DNA of 64,000 nucleotides, taken from positions 160,189 to 224,188 of the forward strand of contig BCKE01000009.1 in NCBI GenBank assembly GCA_001600495.1, in the 5' to 3' direction. The stretch is from Pilasporangium apinafurcum. Its lineage: Eukaryota; Oomycota; Peronosporomycetes; Pythiales; Pythiaceae. Below are positions 41,848-55,573 of this stretch, piece after piece. Under the pieces are notes generated by a model. That model saw nothing but the letters and a program-made list of their open reading frames with translations. It was not told where the DNA came from and made no database searches. Position 1 is the stretch's first letter, and every line of letters begins with the position of its first letter. The position numbers and the translations under genes are program-made.

Positions 41848-43477
41848 GGTTGTGAGCAGGCTGTTTGGTTGAAGAACTTGAAGAAGTGCTTTAAGTCTTG
41901 GAATGCAAAAGCAGGAATGAGATGTGTAATTGATCGATTGACCAATTGATCAGTAAGGAGAGCATGGATGGTAGAGCAGAGAAGAGCAGCCGCGATGGTG
42001 CTCGAACGACTGATTTATTTTATGGTTTATATGATTCGCTTTCTCCCAGCTGCAACAGCAGAATGAGGTGGACATGCGTACCCATTACATATAGCTCATC
42101 TCCTATAATTTAACAAAACAAGGTAGAATGAGTATTACATTTACTAGGTATAAAATCCAGCGCTGTACCTTGTTTTGGTATTTATTACTAGTTGGATTTA
42201 TTTCATGCAAATCATTCCATATGTCAATGGATTAACTGAAACAGGAAAATCCATGTCTCTCAGACTAAGTGCGTGAGGCTACAGGTTGGCTGGCCACACG
42301 ACTGCGCTTCTATTCATAAAACCAATGGTTTTTTATTTATTCATGTGTCACCGTCACACTGCTCGAGCAGCTGCCAAAAGAAAATGATTTCGCCTCGCTT
42401 TGCATGAAAGTGAAGTTAAAAAACTGCTGGAAGTAACCTTAGCTTCATCTCGTTTCGAGGCAAACGGGTGCTAGAAGTATCTATGTTGTTATCTGTTTCA
42501 GTCAACAAATCAGTATTGGAGCGTTTCATATCACTGGTAAATGGATTCCATACCACTGGGTACACATTTCTAGTATTTGTTGTACTTCCGGACACTCAAG
42601 TCGTCGTTTTACCCAAAGAGCAGTGAAATCTCAATAACGGTGGCATACAGGGCTTCATGGGTTCGTAGGCTAGGTACTTGGAACATCGTAGAGTTGAATG
42701 TAGAAATTTGCTATGATTGTATAGGATAAGACACTTTACAAGGATGGATAAAAGCTATCCTGTCAGCATATCATCTGGTCAGATCAACACAGAAATGATA
42801 GATTTTGAACCCATTTCATAGATAACCATCAACATTCCAAATAGAGTATGATTTGTGTTATCATTGTATTAACCACTATGCAGCCACTATACCTTCTTTT
42901 GAAATATATATTTATTACTAACCTTTATTTGAATATATATAATTTTGGATCCAAAAGAAGGGTAACCTAACTCGCATCACTGCACATCGCAGTCGCTCAG
43001 GGATTCCATAACATTAGTGTACCACAAGCAAAGATTTTATTTCTTAGGAATAAAAATCTCTGCTTGCTTTGGATCCCCTGCCCAAGCTACTTTAAGTGTA
43101 AGGAAGCTACGTAAAATCTATTTAGAAAGCAGAACAACAGAAGCTACCAGGTGTTTCGCGAAGGAACTGCCCTGAAGCTCTTCTTACTTCAGTTAGAAAA
43201 AAGTCTGTTCTACCTTGCTGCGTGATTGAGCGGTAATGACCACTTTAAGCACAAGATTTATTCAATCTTATACTCACCACGATGTTTCAAACATTCATTG
43301 TTAATTTATAGTGTTCTAGTGCGAGCATGGAGTGTTTTCGCTAATGCACTCCACAATGAAGCGTATCTTGGTTTACCTCTATGTTTTTTGGGTTTTCGAC
43401 ACATCTTTACTCCTGCAATCTGCCTTAGCCTATCTACGCAACGGTTTTGAAATAGTTTATTGGTTTATTTGTGCATC
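41848..43477. other. 1.6-kb AT-rich intergenic region, no gene seen
   Basis: No coding frame I can support. It has several short hairpins: AAGCAAAGATTTTATT with its inverted match at about 43026-43072, and ACCTTCTTTTG / CAAAAGAAGGGT at about 42892-42964. It should hold the CBM1 gene promoter and the KATNIP 3' UTR. Confidence 0.45.
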
Positions 43478-46400
43478 TCATTGTTTACACATGGCGGTCA
43501 TGGGACGAAGTCCCAAATCCACGACCACGCCCTCGGCACCTGGGTCAGGTCTGCGGTACATCGCCTTGGATTCCTGCATAACCTGACCCTCATTAATACA
43601 CAGCACATCCTGCTCTTCCAGCCCGCAGTACATAACTTTGCGCTTCTCTTGATCTACTTGTGCCTGGTTTGAAGTGAATAAGATGGGCTGACTGAATTCT
43701 TCTTCGACTACATGTGCTTTCCGTCCCATATACTGGTTGTTGCTCGCGGGCGCTTTCCTTAATGAGCCTGAAAAAATCTGAAAATCGTCCAAATAAATGT
43801 CTAAATCTTTGACACCACGCTCGGGCGTCTTGCTATAATTCCAAAACTTGAGCAACGAGATCACGATGGGTGAATCAAACACGAAGTAGACGCGATTGCC
43901 GTTAGAATTTCCAATCGAACTGGCGAGTGGAGCTAGCCAGGCATTACTGGCATCCCACGTGTTCTTATTGCAGCCATTCAGCAAGTTGCTAGGCACACGT
44001 ACATCCATTTCGCCCGTAGAAAGATCGGAGACGCTAAATGGGTGTGCTGTGACCAACTGCGGCGTTATGTGAATTTTTTTGCCTTGAAAATCGTATATTT
44101 CGAGACCATTCAAGCCCAAGTAGTACGGATCACCCCACGTTGTCCAACAGACGAGCTTGAGAATGAATCCTTGTGGATAGAGAGGTGCCTCATAATCTTG
44201 CCGTACGAGCGGCGTCTTGTATGTGCGTGTGTGGAATGGGTACCGTATTCGCTCGAGATATTCATTCGAACTCGCTGAATGTCCTGTGGAAAAGCGGAGT
44301 TCTTGGTTAAAATCAAACAACGCCGTACCTGGAGCTTTTCGAAGTATAAACCCAGTTGTTGGGGGAGATATCACCATGTCGTCAACGCAGACGTGGATTT
44401 GTTTCACACCACGATACGTATCATCCTCACTCTTGTTGTAATTCCATACCCGCAGACCGTACAGGAACTGCTCCTTCTTCAAGTCGATGTGGATCTTCGG
44501 CGAGCTTTGCAGCGGGATCAGCCACATGTGTGTGTCGTCACAAGTCGTTCCGATACCATCGATCAGCTATAATTTGATGACATTTACAACTCACAGTTTA
44601 GTAAATTGATAATACACAGCAGATAACTTATTGTGAACGCTTTTACCTTGTCCAGTGTACGTGGGTCACCATTGTACCCCAGCTAAATCATCGACAACAA
44701 GACCAGCAACATATGAATGTTAGTATTTCATAGTGGATCAATCAAGAAGCAGTATGCATCATATCAGTTCATTTTACCGATGCCAAGTCTCTCGGTATTG
44801 CATCGATATTTGCAAGAGTGAGCGGAAACGGCGCCCCATGCTTGCCAACCAGCACATCAAGTTGAGTCAAGCCAATGTAGTGACTATCTCCCCACGTACT
44901 CCCCAATTGGATGGTAATGCGCCGTCCTCGTATTAAATTATCATCTTTGTCATCTTGTTCGTCCGTATCAGAAGTTTCTTCGTCATCACGCTCGCTCACT
45001 TTGGTAAGCAAGGGGGACTTTTGTTGCGGCTCCTCAGTCATCCAGGAATCCATTGACTTGCGCAGTACATTCGGAAAGGGTGGTGGCCGAACAGCGGCTG
45101 TAAGTGGACGACCATACTTCCCCAGGTGCGTGTCATCAACCGCAAAACCGTCCTCGCCTTGGTTCCGCGTCTGTACATATTCGGCATACGTTTCCTGGTG
45201 ATCCTGATTAGTTTGATCGATCTTTTCGCTATGTCCTCGATCCGATGTGTGTGGGCGCTGTCGTTCCATAGACTTCTGCACATTAGCCGCAATCGAGTAC
45301 ATCTCCTCTTCCTCTTGCTCCTGTGCCAACCTCTTCACTACTTCATCGTTTGCTTCAATCGCTTGCAGTATCTTTTCCTCTCGCGTAAATAGGATCACCT
45401 CACACATATTGTCGACCGGTTCTGTACCGACCAGACCAGGTGCCTTGCAGATCTCACCTTCAAAGATAACTTTACCAGATGAAGACGATAAGCTATCGAA
45501 TAACACCAACCGGGAATTTCGAACGCCGCGAAAGCTATGCGCGCGAGATTTGTTGTAATTCCAGATGCGCACCATCGACAGCGAGACTGTTGTATCCATT
45601 TCGAGTGACACTGAGTGATCGTCGCCTATTGTAAACGGTGCCAGCCACATATGAAAATCATCGCACGTGAGATTGACGCCGTCGACGAGATTCGTTGCCA
45701 CACGTGGATCATCATGATATTCATCGAGAATGTTGATACTCGCCGGACACGCGGTGACTTGCATTTGAGGATTACGAAACTGCACGCGTCGGCCGTGTTC
45801 GTCAAAAAGTTCGATACCATTGAGCCCCACGTAGTACGGGTCGCCCCATGTGCTCAAGATTTCCAGTTTTAAACGTCTTCCAGTTGGGAGAACTGGAATC
45901 GCCTTTGTTTTCTGTGCCAGGCTAATGTTTCCTGCTTCCTTTGCATAGGAACAAGCAGATGGTTCTTGAGGTACGAAGGATGGGAGCTTACTGTGGCTAT
46001 TGTACGCAGTCCCGGACATGGCCTTCAGCTCAGATAGCAATGACGATGAATTCTTAAAGCTGGTTGATCTTGATAGTGCTGGTGACTCACTGTTGTTGTT
46101 CGCAGATTGGGCAGTTTGCCCAGACAATGAAGACGTTGTCTCGTTCGTTGGCTGAGGTAAGCGACTCCTATTCGTTTTACTAAAGTGTTCGAGACTATCC
46201 CACGAGGATATTGACGCATATGATGAAGGAACAGTAGCTGGTTGCTTCTTCGCCTCTGCACTTTCACCACTGGTATATTCACGATCATTTCTTTCCTCGG
46301 CATGTAGATTTTTTGATTCTGTTGCATCTTCGAAATAACCTGAAGAACGTTCGCGCTCAGTGTGTTTGGATTGCGCTGCTGTCTCAAGTCGCATATCATC

Positions 46401-49242
46401 CACTAGATAGGCAGAATCACTCTTTTTCTGCTGTTGTCGACGCCGTGCGGTTATGCTGCCGCTCGCTGTTTTTTCTTCTGATCGGTCCATTGCAACATCA
46501 AGTTTTGCTTCTAAACTCGTTCCAGCTCTACTTGTCAGGGATGTTGAAGATGATGACAGCCACATCGGCATCTCGCTAGATTCTCTCTCTTTTCTAGAAG
46601 AATCCATGCGATCGAATGTATTCGCCGACTCGGAAACTGCAGAAGATGCCCGGTATGTCGATATTACAGTTGATTTCGATGTGGAATCATCTTGTCGAGC
46701 TGTTCGTGCTGTCTTCTTCGCGGTAGGTAGTACATTGATCCAGGTACAAATATTTTCATCTGCGTCTCCAAATGTCTCCGGTAACGAGCCTGTCCAAACG
46801 CATTTGCCATTCACAAGGACTTCAACGTCACGTACACATGCCGCACACAATTTCTAAGCAATATACCACACCATAAGCACGCGTACAGCCAATTTCCGTG
46901 GATAACCATGGATAACACAACTATGACTCACACTGTTGTAGTTCCAGATGCAGAGTTTGCTCGGTGGAGATGAAACATCAAAGCCGACCTGTAGAGTACC
47001 TGCACAGCAGCGACAAATTGGTCCAAAAACATTGCAAACGTCATCAAAATACTGTAGTGGTATTAACGCAATGAGCTTCGACTGCACCTGCATCGGACAG
47101 TCTCCCAAGCCACATATCATGCTCTGCGTTCGTATGTGCTATCCCATTGAGCAATCGGTGTAGTCCTCGCACCATTTCGTGGCTCTTCGGCAGTGGTTTC
47201 CCGTCAGCTTGCTCATACAATTTAAGCGTCACAGGGTCAATGTCGATTTCTACGCCGTTCATGTCATATACACAGATCTGCGTTAAGCCCACTGCGCGAG
47301 TATGACTCCATGTAGATAGTAACTTGATCCTGATTTCCGCATTGGACGAATCAGATGATATTGACAACGAATGGGCAAGTGGCGAAGACAGTAATGAAGA
47401 AGAGAGATTCAATCGTGGAACCAACGGTACTGGTTTTGATTCATCATTTTTCTCCTCCGCGGTAAGATTTTCCGTATGTGAGCTGTTTTGAGGAGTTCGC
47501 CAATCTACGGTTTTTGCAGCAGCATGTAAGTCGTCGTTATGTTCTGATTTCTTCTCCGCATGCTTTTTCTTCGTCTTGGATGGTGGTTCACTGCTGATCA
47601 CTGCTTTGGCAGAACTAAACTCCGGTTCAGTATGATGCTTCTCCTGCTGCCTTTCAATCGACCTCGCTAGCGAGTTGATGCTAGTACTGATTTGGCTCTC
47701 TATTCTTGCACCTGACTGTGCATTCTGCTTTAATTTGGCTTCTTCATTCGATTTTACTGGTATTATTGTGGAAGTTGTTAGCCCAGTCTCTTCCTGGTCC
47801 AATTCCTGTTCTAGCGCTTTGAGTTTGGCTAATCGCTCTTTTCGCTTGATTTCCATGAGCATTTCAAGCTCTTTCTCTTCGTCTTCCAGTTGCTTCATCA
47901 TCGCAGCTCGTCGAGCTTCTGCTTGCCGTAGCGCCCTCTCTTTCTCTTCTCGTTCTTTCAGTAGCTTCTCCTTCACTTCACGAGCATATTGCTCCTCCCA
48001 TCGCCGCTGTTCCTCAAGGACATGCGTCAAAGGAGTCGTTTCGATTGCTGCAGCGGCCGGTGGTTTTGTTTGCTGACTTGCTCGGTCATCACTCTGCGTA
48101 TGATGCTCTAATGTTTTGGAAGTGGCAATATCTTCGTTAAGAGGGAAAAGCGCCGATGTCAATTGTTTCCAAACTTTTGGGTCTCCGATAGAGCTACGCA
48201 GCTCCTTCACATCGTTTTCTTGTTGCTCACTGGCCTCAAATTTGTGCAGCACCTCAATAAGCGCTTTTTGTTTCGAGCGAGAGAGATGTTTGATCATCCC
48301 AAACAGTTCATAGGTAGTACCTGATAGCATGGATGGCGAGGATGGTCGCCGCCCCCGATGCACGGAGCTGTCATGCCTACTAGATGCATTGAGCTTGGCA
48401 TCGTGATGGTCTATTTCTTCGACAATTTGCTCTTCGATCATAATTTCCTTTGCATCTGCACGTTTAGGTGATTTCGCACTATTCTCCTCTTCGTCATCAA
48501 AGTCTTCAAATGATTCTTCGAGATAACTCTCTTCCCCATAATTTTCTCTATCATCATCCTTGAGTTCTTCGTCATCGTCGCCCTCTTCTTCCTTTTCTTC
48601 GTCTGCTGCGGTATTTGTGTCGCTGATAAAACAGAATCGAGCCTTGCCATTACGAGTCTCAACTACGAAATTCATTGGTCCTTGTGGACGGCTCCACTTT
48701 GCACGCTGGCCACCTCGCTGTTCATTATTGTTTATTATTCTTTTACTCGTCTCCTCCTTCTGCTCTTTGGCGTCCACACCAACCGACGAGGATCTCGCTA
48801 CGTTCAATTTCGTTGTTGGAGCGGATTTGCAATGCATCTGTCGCATTTCGTCCGTCGACCGCATCGTTGCTGAGCTGTTAGTCGATACAGTTGACTGCGG
48901 ATTCATTTTTGTAGGTAACAACGCACTGGCAGACTTGTTCTTCCTCACTGTAGCTGCATTTGCACTTGCAGTGCTGCCACTACTAATTGAGGCTGGTTTC
49001 GGTACATTAAATGTCGTCACGAAAGCCTCTTCTCGTTCCTGTAGCAACGCCTCCTTCCCTTTCTGTTGCTTTGACGCCAAGCGCTTCTTCAAGCGGTTCC
49101 GCTCTTCCAAAATCTTTATGTACTGCCGCTGCTTCTTTAGCACGGGGTCAACTTCATCTGTGGCACCACTACCATTGGCAGTAGTAGCGGGCAGTGGCAT
49201 CTGAAACTCTTGCTGCTTGTCCCATTTCTTCCGCTCAGCCAT
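43478..49242 (-). CDS. KATNIP: Katanin-interacting protein (KIAA0556 homologue)
   Basis: Five exons on the minus strand: 49242-47088, 46999-46932, 46853-44778, 44682-44647 and 44566-43478. All introns are GT-AG and all joins are in frame, giving 1,807 aa. Exon 4 has only 36 bases. KATNIP is a ciliary and basal-body protein that binds microtubules and the katanin p60/p80 pair. The marks are repeated KATNIP modules: STWGDPYYVGLNGIELFD, DGVNLTCDDFHMWLAPF, VRIWNYNKSRAHSFRGVR, then LVNGKCVWTG, STWGDSHYIGLTQLDVL, DGIGTTCDDTHMWLIPLQ and LRVWNYNKSEDDTYRGVK. The N-terminal half of exon 1 is charged coiled coil (RKERLAKLKALEQELDQEE). The start MAERKKWDKQ at 49242 is preferred over an in-frame ATG at 49410, whose extra residues look unlike the rest. 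Confidence 0.88.
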
Positions 49243-50587
49243 TGCTACCACGTGCACTTGGTTGATAGTTGTCTTGACTCTAGTCAGTTCGAAAGCAGAG
49301 CTTGCCACATTCAGAAATAACGAGACTGTTAAGATGCTTAACGACGTAACGCCAGCTTGGATCAAACTTGACAAACCAGCGTCTCTTCGGGCAAGTTCGT
49401 GCACCAGCATTATTCAAACACGACCTGACAAATATGAAATGGCATTGCAAATCATGCAGTATGGACACATTGTCTGGCAAGTAAGAAGAAGTACTACGAA
49501 GAAAGGAAGGAAGCGGAGCTTTAGCTTACCTATCAGAACCAAATGCATGTCGTAGTCGCAAGAGATTTTGTTACAAAGTAATAATTTCCACCCATGATTG
49601 TCGATATGATATTACTCAACATCAAGTCTCTAGTGGTTCAAGCAAGCGGCATCCACTGTCGATCGACTGCTTTCGTTCTCTCCTTGAGCCACATGCACAA
49701 TAAAAATGCTCGTGCAACAAATCCGCGTCTGACCTCCTCGTTTTCATTGCATCACAAACAGGAAGCCGTTCTTATATAGAGAGGAACATCAAAAGCGAAA
49801 TCTTTAAATAATCCCCCCCCCCCTTCTCGAATTGAGCGTCCTACCAACATATGGACTAACCATAAATGTCCGCTAGGTGATGCTTTTTTTATGTGAAAGA
49901 AATATTGGATAAATTTCACAATATATTGTGTCACTAAAATGGAAATATACGTAATAGTGACAGTTTCTGATGATATGAACATCGCAGACTTTATCGGTTG
50001 ATTTCCCTTTTTTGTTATTATTGTTGGTCTTGTGCCTGATATATGCGCCATTGCATTTTGTCTGTAATAGTAAGAAGGGAAAAAAAAAAAAATCGATTCT
50101 ATGGCTCTTTGTGTTTCTGTTCACGTCGAGATGAATCATGATGGAATAGCTCATGTTTTCCGTGGTAATCGTAAAAAGTATCGTAACCAGCAGTAAACTA
50201 CCGGTATAGTATCGATACTATACCGGTTATATATTAGGCTATTTAAGTAATTTGTTTTCAAAAATAGTTGTATTTTTGAAATTATGTGTTAATAGGCTTA
50301 TGTCGTGTATCCATTTCCCAACAAAACGCGCCAAATGTTGGCTGGATGCATGCGGCAGAGAGCGTCGCTTCCTTCGGACCCTTTTTCTTTCAAAGGAGAA
50401 GCCACCGACGGATGAGGCCGCCTACAAGAGAGAAAAAGCCAACAGGTGTTCTCATCTCCAGCTGCTGCTCTGCCATCAACAGTAGACATCGACGCGACTG
50501 TTACTAAATTCGTGGCAGATTCTTCAGAAGGAAAGAACAAACGAAGAAGCCGTTGCAACCTTCGCTTGTGTTGATCAACTGACAAAC
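49243..50587. other. 1.3-kb intergenic region with a perfect palindrome
   Basis: This lies between the divergent KATNIP and pseudokinase-TPR genes. It has a run of C at about 49806-49817, an A run at about 50080 and the palindrome at 50200-50227. No gene is supported. Confidence 0.45.
50200..50227. repeat. Perfect 28-bp palindrome
   Basis: It starts ACCGGTATAGTATC and is completed by its exact inverse, centred on ATCGAT. It lies about 360 bases upstream of the pseudokinase-TPR start codon. It could be a dimeric protein-binding site or the relic of a small fold-back element. Confidence 0.8.
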
Positions 50588-53500
50588 ATGCATGATCCAA
50601 TTGCACTCGCGCCCCCGCCACGGTTTCCGAACGCAGGGCTAGTACTGGCGGCGTTACGCACAGTGCACAACCTCTGTCAGCAGGTCAAAGACAGACCACA
50701 TGCATGTCTACAGCTTCATGCGCGATTGCACCATGTATTTCTGCGCATCACGAGCTGTGCCAAGCACGGTACATTGCGTGACGATTTTCAGCTCTCGAGT
50801 TTCACGACAGTACTCAACCACTTTCGGCAGGTGCTAGAGCACCATCTTGCACGGAAGACGCTCGTGCGCCGCATGCTCACGAGTCGTCGGTTGCTTGCGA
50901 GTCTGTTACGTGTGCATTATGAATTAAACGAATTGCTCACGACATGGGCACTCGCGAGTCCTACGAGTGCATTGATGGTCTGGCAGGATCAGTTTCTACT
51001 TAATCAACAAGCTGACGAACAGAATCTATACACGACACTGTTGACGTTGCTCGCGAGTCCGACGTTTCTCGCCAAGGAATACCCAACGCCACGCCATCAA
51101 GCACAGGTACTGATGGATTTGGTCTGTGAATTTGCATCAGAGCGACAGCGGTCTACGCAACATTCACCCCAGCTATTAGAAACATTCAAGATGGTGCATC
51201 GACGACTCTCGAACTTTTCGGACCTGCATGTGCGGCGTGTGCCACGATGGTTCTTGCCAACGTGTGACGTGGAATTCAACACATCCAAGCAATTAAATGT
51301 CATTGGTCAAGGGTCGTTTGCAACGACGATGCATCGTGGAGAGCTCTTTGGTGCGATCGATTCTATTACAGGTGCTACAGCAGTGACGACCATCGGTGTC
51401 AAGTGTCTGTGGGCGCTGCAGGACGTGCATTATGGTGATATCGAAGGTTTGTTTGCACAAACTGTGCAACAATGGTGTCATTTCAAGCATCCACATATTG
51501 TACCAGTGCGTGGGGCATCACATGTCGCTCATCCACCATTCATCGTACGAGAATACACGACCTACGGCAGCTTGACATCCTACATCGCAGCGTTACGATC
51601 GCACACCAACGGCTATAGCAATGAGAAAATCCAGTCACTCACGTGGCAATTGCTCTATGGTGCTAGTCGTGGGCTAGCATTCCTGCACTACCAGAAGCAA
51701 CTACCCCACGGTGGACTACGGTGCAACAACATTCTCGTTAATAAGAAAGGGCATGCGGTAATCGCTGACTATGGTATTTACACACTTATTCGTGTTGCGC
51801 GGGAAAGCAACCTCAGTGACTATTTACAAGATGGTGATGCTGATGCTGAGGATATCATTCGGTGGCAAGCGCCGGAGTGTCTCCGTGAAGAAGAAGTTTT
51901 TCGAGAGTCATTGATGTCTTTGGCCGAATCTTCACCTCGTCCATCGACAACTCACTCTACTGCGACGTCGTTTGCTTCCGATGTGTATGCCTTTGGTATG
52001 TGCATTTTGGAAGCCTTAACGGGTGATATCCCATGGAAGGGACTCGATATTACCGAGATCCGCTCGCTCAAGCAAAATTTGGGGCTTTTGCCGTCTCGGC
52101 CAAAGCGACTGAGCGATGCGGCATGGACGTTGATTCAAAAGATGTGTGCAGCGGATCCATCGCAGCGCCTGCCATTGCATGAAGTGTCACAGGAACTTAA
52201 AGTGCTTGGGTATGGAGACAGAGCTAAGAAACGAGTGATAATTGAATCGAGTGACTCGAATCAGCCATCGGAGAATACGACACCTCGGTCGCGCGATGGA
52301 GAACTTGTCGCTGTGCCGTTGGATAGTAATGTCATTCAGTCGTTAAAGAGAAGCTTGACAGCCCCAGCGTCGTTGCGTGCTGCAACCAGAAATGAGAGTT
52401 CCCCATCACTCATACACAGTGGGCAGGGGAAGGCATCTGCTCAATCACTAAGAAAGAGTGCGTCCATGATAAGTCTGGATAGAAAAGATCAACGCTCTTC
52501 GATTATTTCACAAAGTATGGAGAAAATGTCTATCACGGAGGTGTCTGAGAGCGAAACAGAGGATGAAACTGCAATTGATGTTTCAGTGGATCCACCTATT
52601 AATGAAGATATCATCCAGGAAGCAGCAGCATCCGAAACTCAACAGAGCTTAACAGCTACTGCCGATGCGAAACAAAACGCTGGAGCAGGTTCAACGATAG
52701 AGGAGGCAACACACCATATTTCAGTGCCAGCCGTTTCAAGTAAACAAATGAATGTCTCGGCAACGAGAGAAGAGACTAACAAACACATGGACACAGCTTC
52801 CACCGGATCGAAGGCTGTACAAGGCTCAGCTAATATATGGAATGGCACTTCGACTTCGAGCGCTCAACTACCGAAAGACGCACCCATTGAGAATTGTACA
52901 GGAAATCTTTGGAAAGCCACTTCGGCCGAAAAAGTTCACAATACTGGTACAAAGGATGCAACCGCTGGGTCGAAAATACCTACCTCAGTGGAAATTGTTC
53001 GACCCGTTCAACCCTCACCGAAGCTGGATCAAGATCGAATTGATGAACGACAACAGACAGCAGGTGTGAGTACCCGTGAAGAATCTTCGATGGCGGAACG
53101 ACCGACTCGAATGCTTGCAGAGTCATTTATTGCGAAACAGCTCGCTGCAATTCGATCCAATGCCGTTGAACGAGCCCAGGAATATTGTAAAGAACCAGAA
53201 GAAGAGCTGGAGATTCACGAGAGTACAACGTATGAAGCTGCAGGCAAAACGATCGACAAAGCATCTATACGCTCAACACCGACAGAAGCCATATCTGGTG
53301 AATTAGACCATTACGCGAGCAATGAAGGAAAGAGTGAGAATTTCTCTCCAACGAGTTGTGAAACAGTCGACGATGACAGTACCGAGGAAGACGAAAACGA
53401 AATGCGCCCAACCGAATACATGACTGCGCGTGACATTGAGATCCCGACCTACGCCATTCATGTACTTGCGCTTGTCGATAGTCTTAAAGACGGCAAAGAG

Positions 53501-55573
53501 CCCGATCGGCTCGAAGAACGCTTGGAGACTTTGCAAAACGAGTTTCAGCGAGAAGCAGCAAAATTCATTATTGATGGTGACGGAGTTATCGCACTTCTGG
53601 ACATCGTCTGGAGAGGGTTCTCCGAAGAGAGTACAAGGCTTGCATTGGAACTTTTGCTAGTGATTGCAAGTCTAAGTCCAGACTATGTCGCTGTTCTAGT
53701 CGATAATGAGGTGGTAAAGATTCTACTCGCCGTGATCGAGCATCGTCCGTCCACAGATGAAATAGATCTAGCCGCTCAGTTTCTTCTAGAAGTTCTTGTT
53801 CACAGTGATGCTGCGAAGGAGTTACTATGGCAGGGCGAGGGGATTTCCTTGATGGAGAACAACCCTGTGATCAATCGACGATTCGTTCAAGAAGTAAAGG
53901 CGATTGTGGGTAAATACAAGCGAAGGTACGTTACGTCAATTCTACCGAATGATGAGCTGTATGTGTTTCCGAGTGCTCATGGCTGCTCTTTGCTGACTGG
54001 ATAACACAGTGAAGGATATAAGTATTTAAATGACGGGGAGTATCACCTCGCCATTGAAAAGTTCACTGAAGCGATTGCCTTGGATCGAAAGCGAGCAGGA
54101 TACTATGCCGACAGAAGGTAAGGATTTTTCAGTCATTAATATGTGTGAGTCATTTACTAACCATTCTGTGCTCGTTGCTTATTCGGTGTTGTGTTAGTCT
54201 TGCGTATATTGAAGCGTCGATGTTTAAAAAGGCAGCAGATGATGCAGTCCGCTGTATGCGATACAACCCCTACGATGTGACGGGTAAGATTTTTTTCTTA
54301 TAACCAACGTATTTTTTGTTAGTGGGCTATGACCTATAATACTTCTTCTCACAATTGCACAGGATATTTGAGGCATGGTATCGCATTAAAGGGCCTTGGA
54401 CGGTACAGTGAAGCGATCGTCACACTTCGAAAAGGTCGGCAAGTTGATCCAAAATACGAGAAGATCCGAGACGTCATAGCAGAGGTACGTGTGGTATGTA
54501 CTGTAGTGAGAGCGTATTTCATGCAGTGCTAAAAACTGTGCATCGCGTTGTTTGGCATACTAGGTGGAGGCGTTGCGCAACGGATCTACAAGCGTAACAG
54601 CATCAGGAGAAGTACGGATGTCAAAAGCTGAGGCCGTGAATGCAATGAAAAAAGATGGTGATGATGCCTTACGGAAGCGAAATTACGGTGTGGCTATTCA
54701 CAATTACACTGAAGCACTCGCAATTGACCGCAAGAATGACTGGATCTTTCTCCATCGAAGGTACTGGGCCAAGATTCAACTCATCGAGTTTAAATCTGAT
54801 ACTGATATGTATATTATTCTTCTGGATCGGAATTTTGTGTTCATAGCATTGCCTACGCTGGTTGCGGTGAGTACGACCGCGCGATTGAGGATGCGGCCCG
54901 GTGCATTCAGATCAATTATCGACAGGTGGAAGGATATTATCGTCTGGCATTGGCGCTTACAGCCGTGGGTAAACACGATGAAGCACTCACTACCCTCTAT
55001 CGTGGTCAAGAAATCGATCCGCGCCATTCTGGAATTACACGGTTCATAACTCAGGTACGCATCTTAACTCGTACTTAGATGGTAATTGTCCTTAAATTTA
55101 AATATTCAATATTTGTCGCTCTCTATCGTTAGTTGGAAGCGGAGGAAGCAGAACGCGCGCAATTGTTGCTACCAGAATGGTTCAAGGAGAAAGGTTATCG
55201 TGCGTTTCAGTTACGTTCATACGAAGATGCAGTCAAGTTTTACACGAAAGCCATCACTGCTTCTCCGTCGGATGATGATGAAGTGACGTTGCATTGCTTT
55301 TTTTACCGTGCCCGCGCAAACCAGGCACGTGGCGAATTTGCCGCTGTTATTGAGGATTGCACACACGTGCTCAATCACAATCCCAGCAACGTATTTGCTC
55401 GACTACGTCGAGCCGATGCGTATGAGCAATTGCGTGATTACTATAAGGCACTCCAGGACATTCGTGAACTAGTGAACGTAAATCCTGACTATGAAGACGC
55501 GCGCGCGCGGCTACAGGCACTCGAGAACCGCTGTCGTCTCTTACCACGCACTCCACTCCAGAATCAATCGTGA
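50588..55573 (+). CDS. TKL-like pseudokinase fused to nine TPR repeats
   Basis: Seven exons: 50588-53925, 54010-54117, 54198-54283, 54363-54484, 54564-54760, 54847-55054 and 55133-55573. All introns (78-86 bases) are GT-AG and in frame, giving 1,499 aa. The parts are: an N-terminal helical region (about 1-225); a kinase-like domain (about 232-545); a long acidic disordered linker; an armadillo-like helical stretch (about 955-1110); and C-terminal TPRs in three sets of three, for example NDGEYHLAIEKFTEAIALD, KRNYGVAIHNYTEALAID and QLRSYEDAVKFYTKAITASP. In the kinase part, IGQGSFATT and Lys272 (VKCLW) are kept. The catalytic HRD is HGG at 374-376 (HGGLRCNNILV), so the catalytic base is absent, and DFG reads DYG (394-396). 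It is therefore probably a scaffold or switch rather than an enzyme. TPR triplets of this sort often bind Hsp70/Hsp90 tails. Confidence 0.8.

Noticed and set aside
47044-49410. Gene start at 49410 for KATNIP
   Set aside because: The 56 extra residues are hydrophobic and unlike the charged start at 49242. The later ATG is preferred, without proof.
49806-49817. Run of C as a functional element
   Set aside because: A plain homopolymer, open to sequencing error, with nothing conserved around it.
54329-55049. Separate small TPR genes downstream of 54002
   Set aside because: The TPR segments join to the kinase-like exon through six GT-AG introns in consistent phase, so one gene explains them better.
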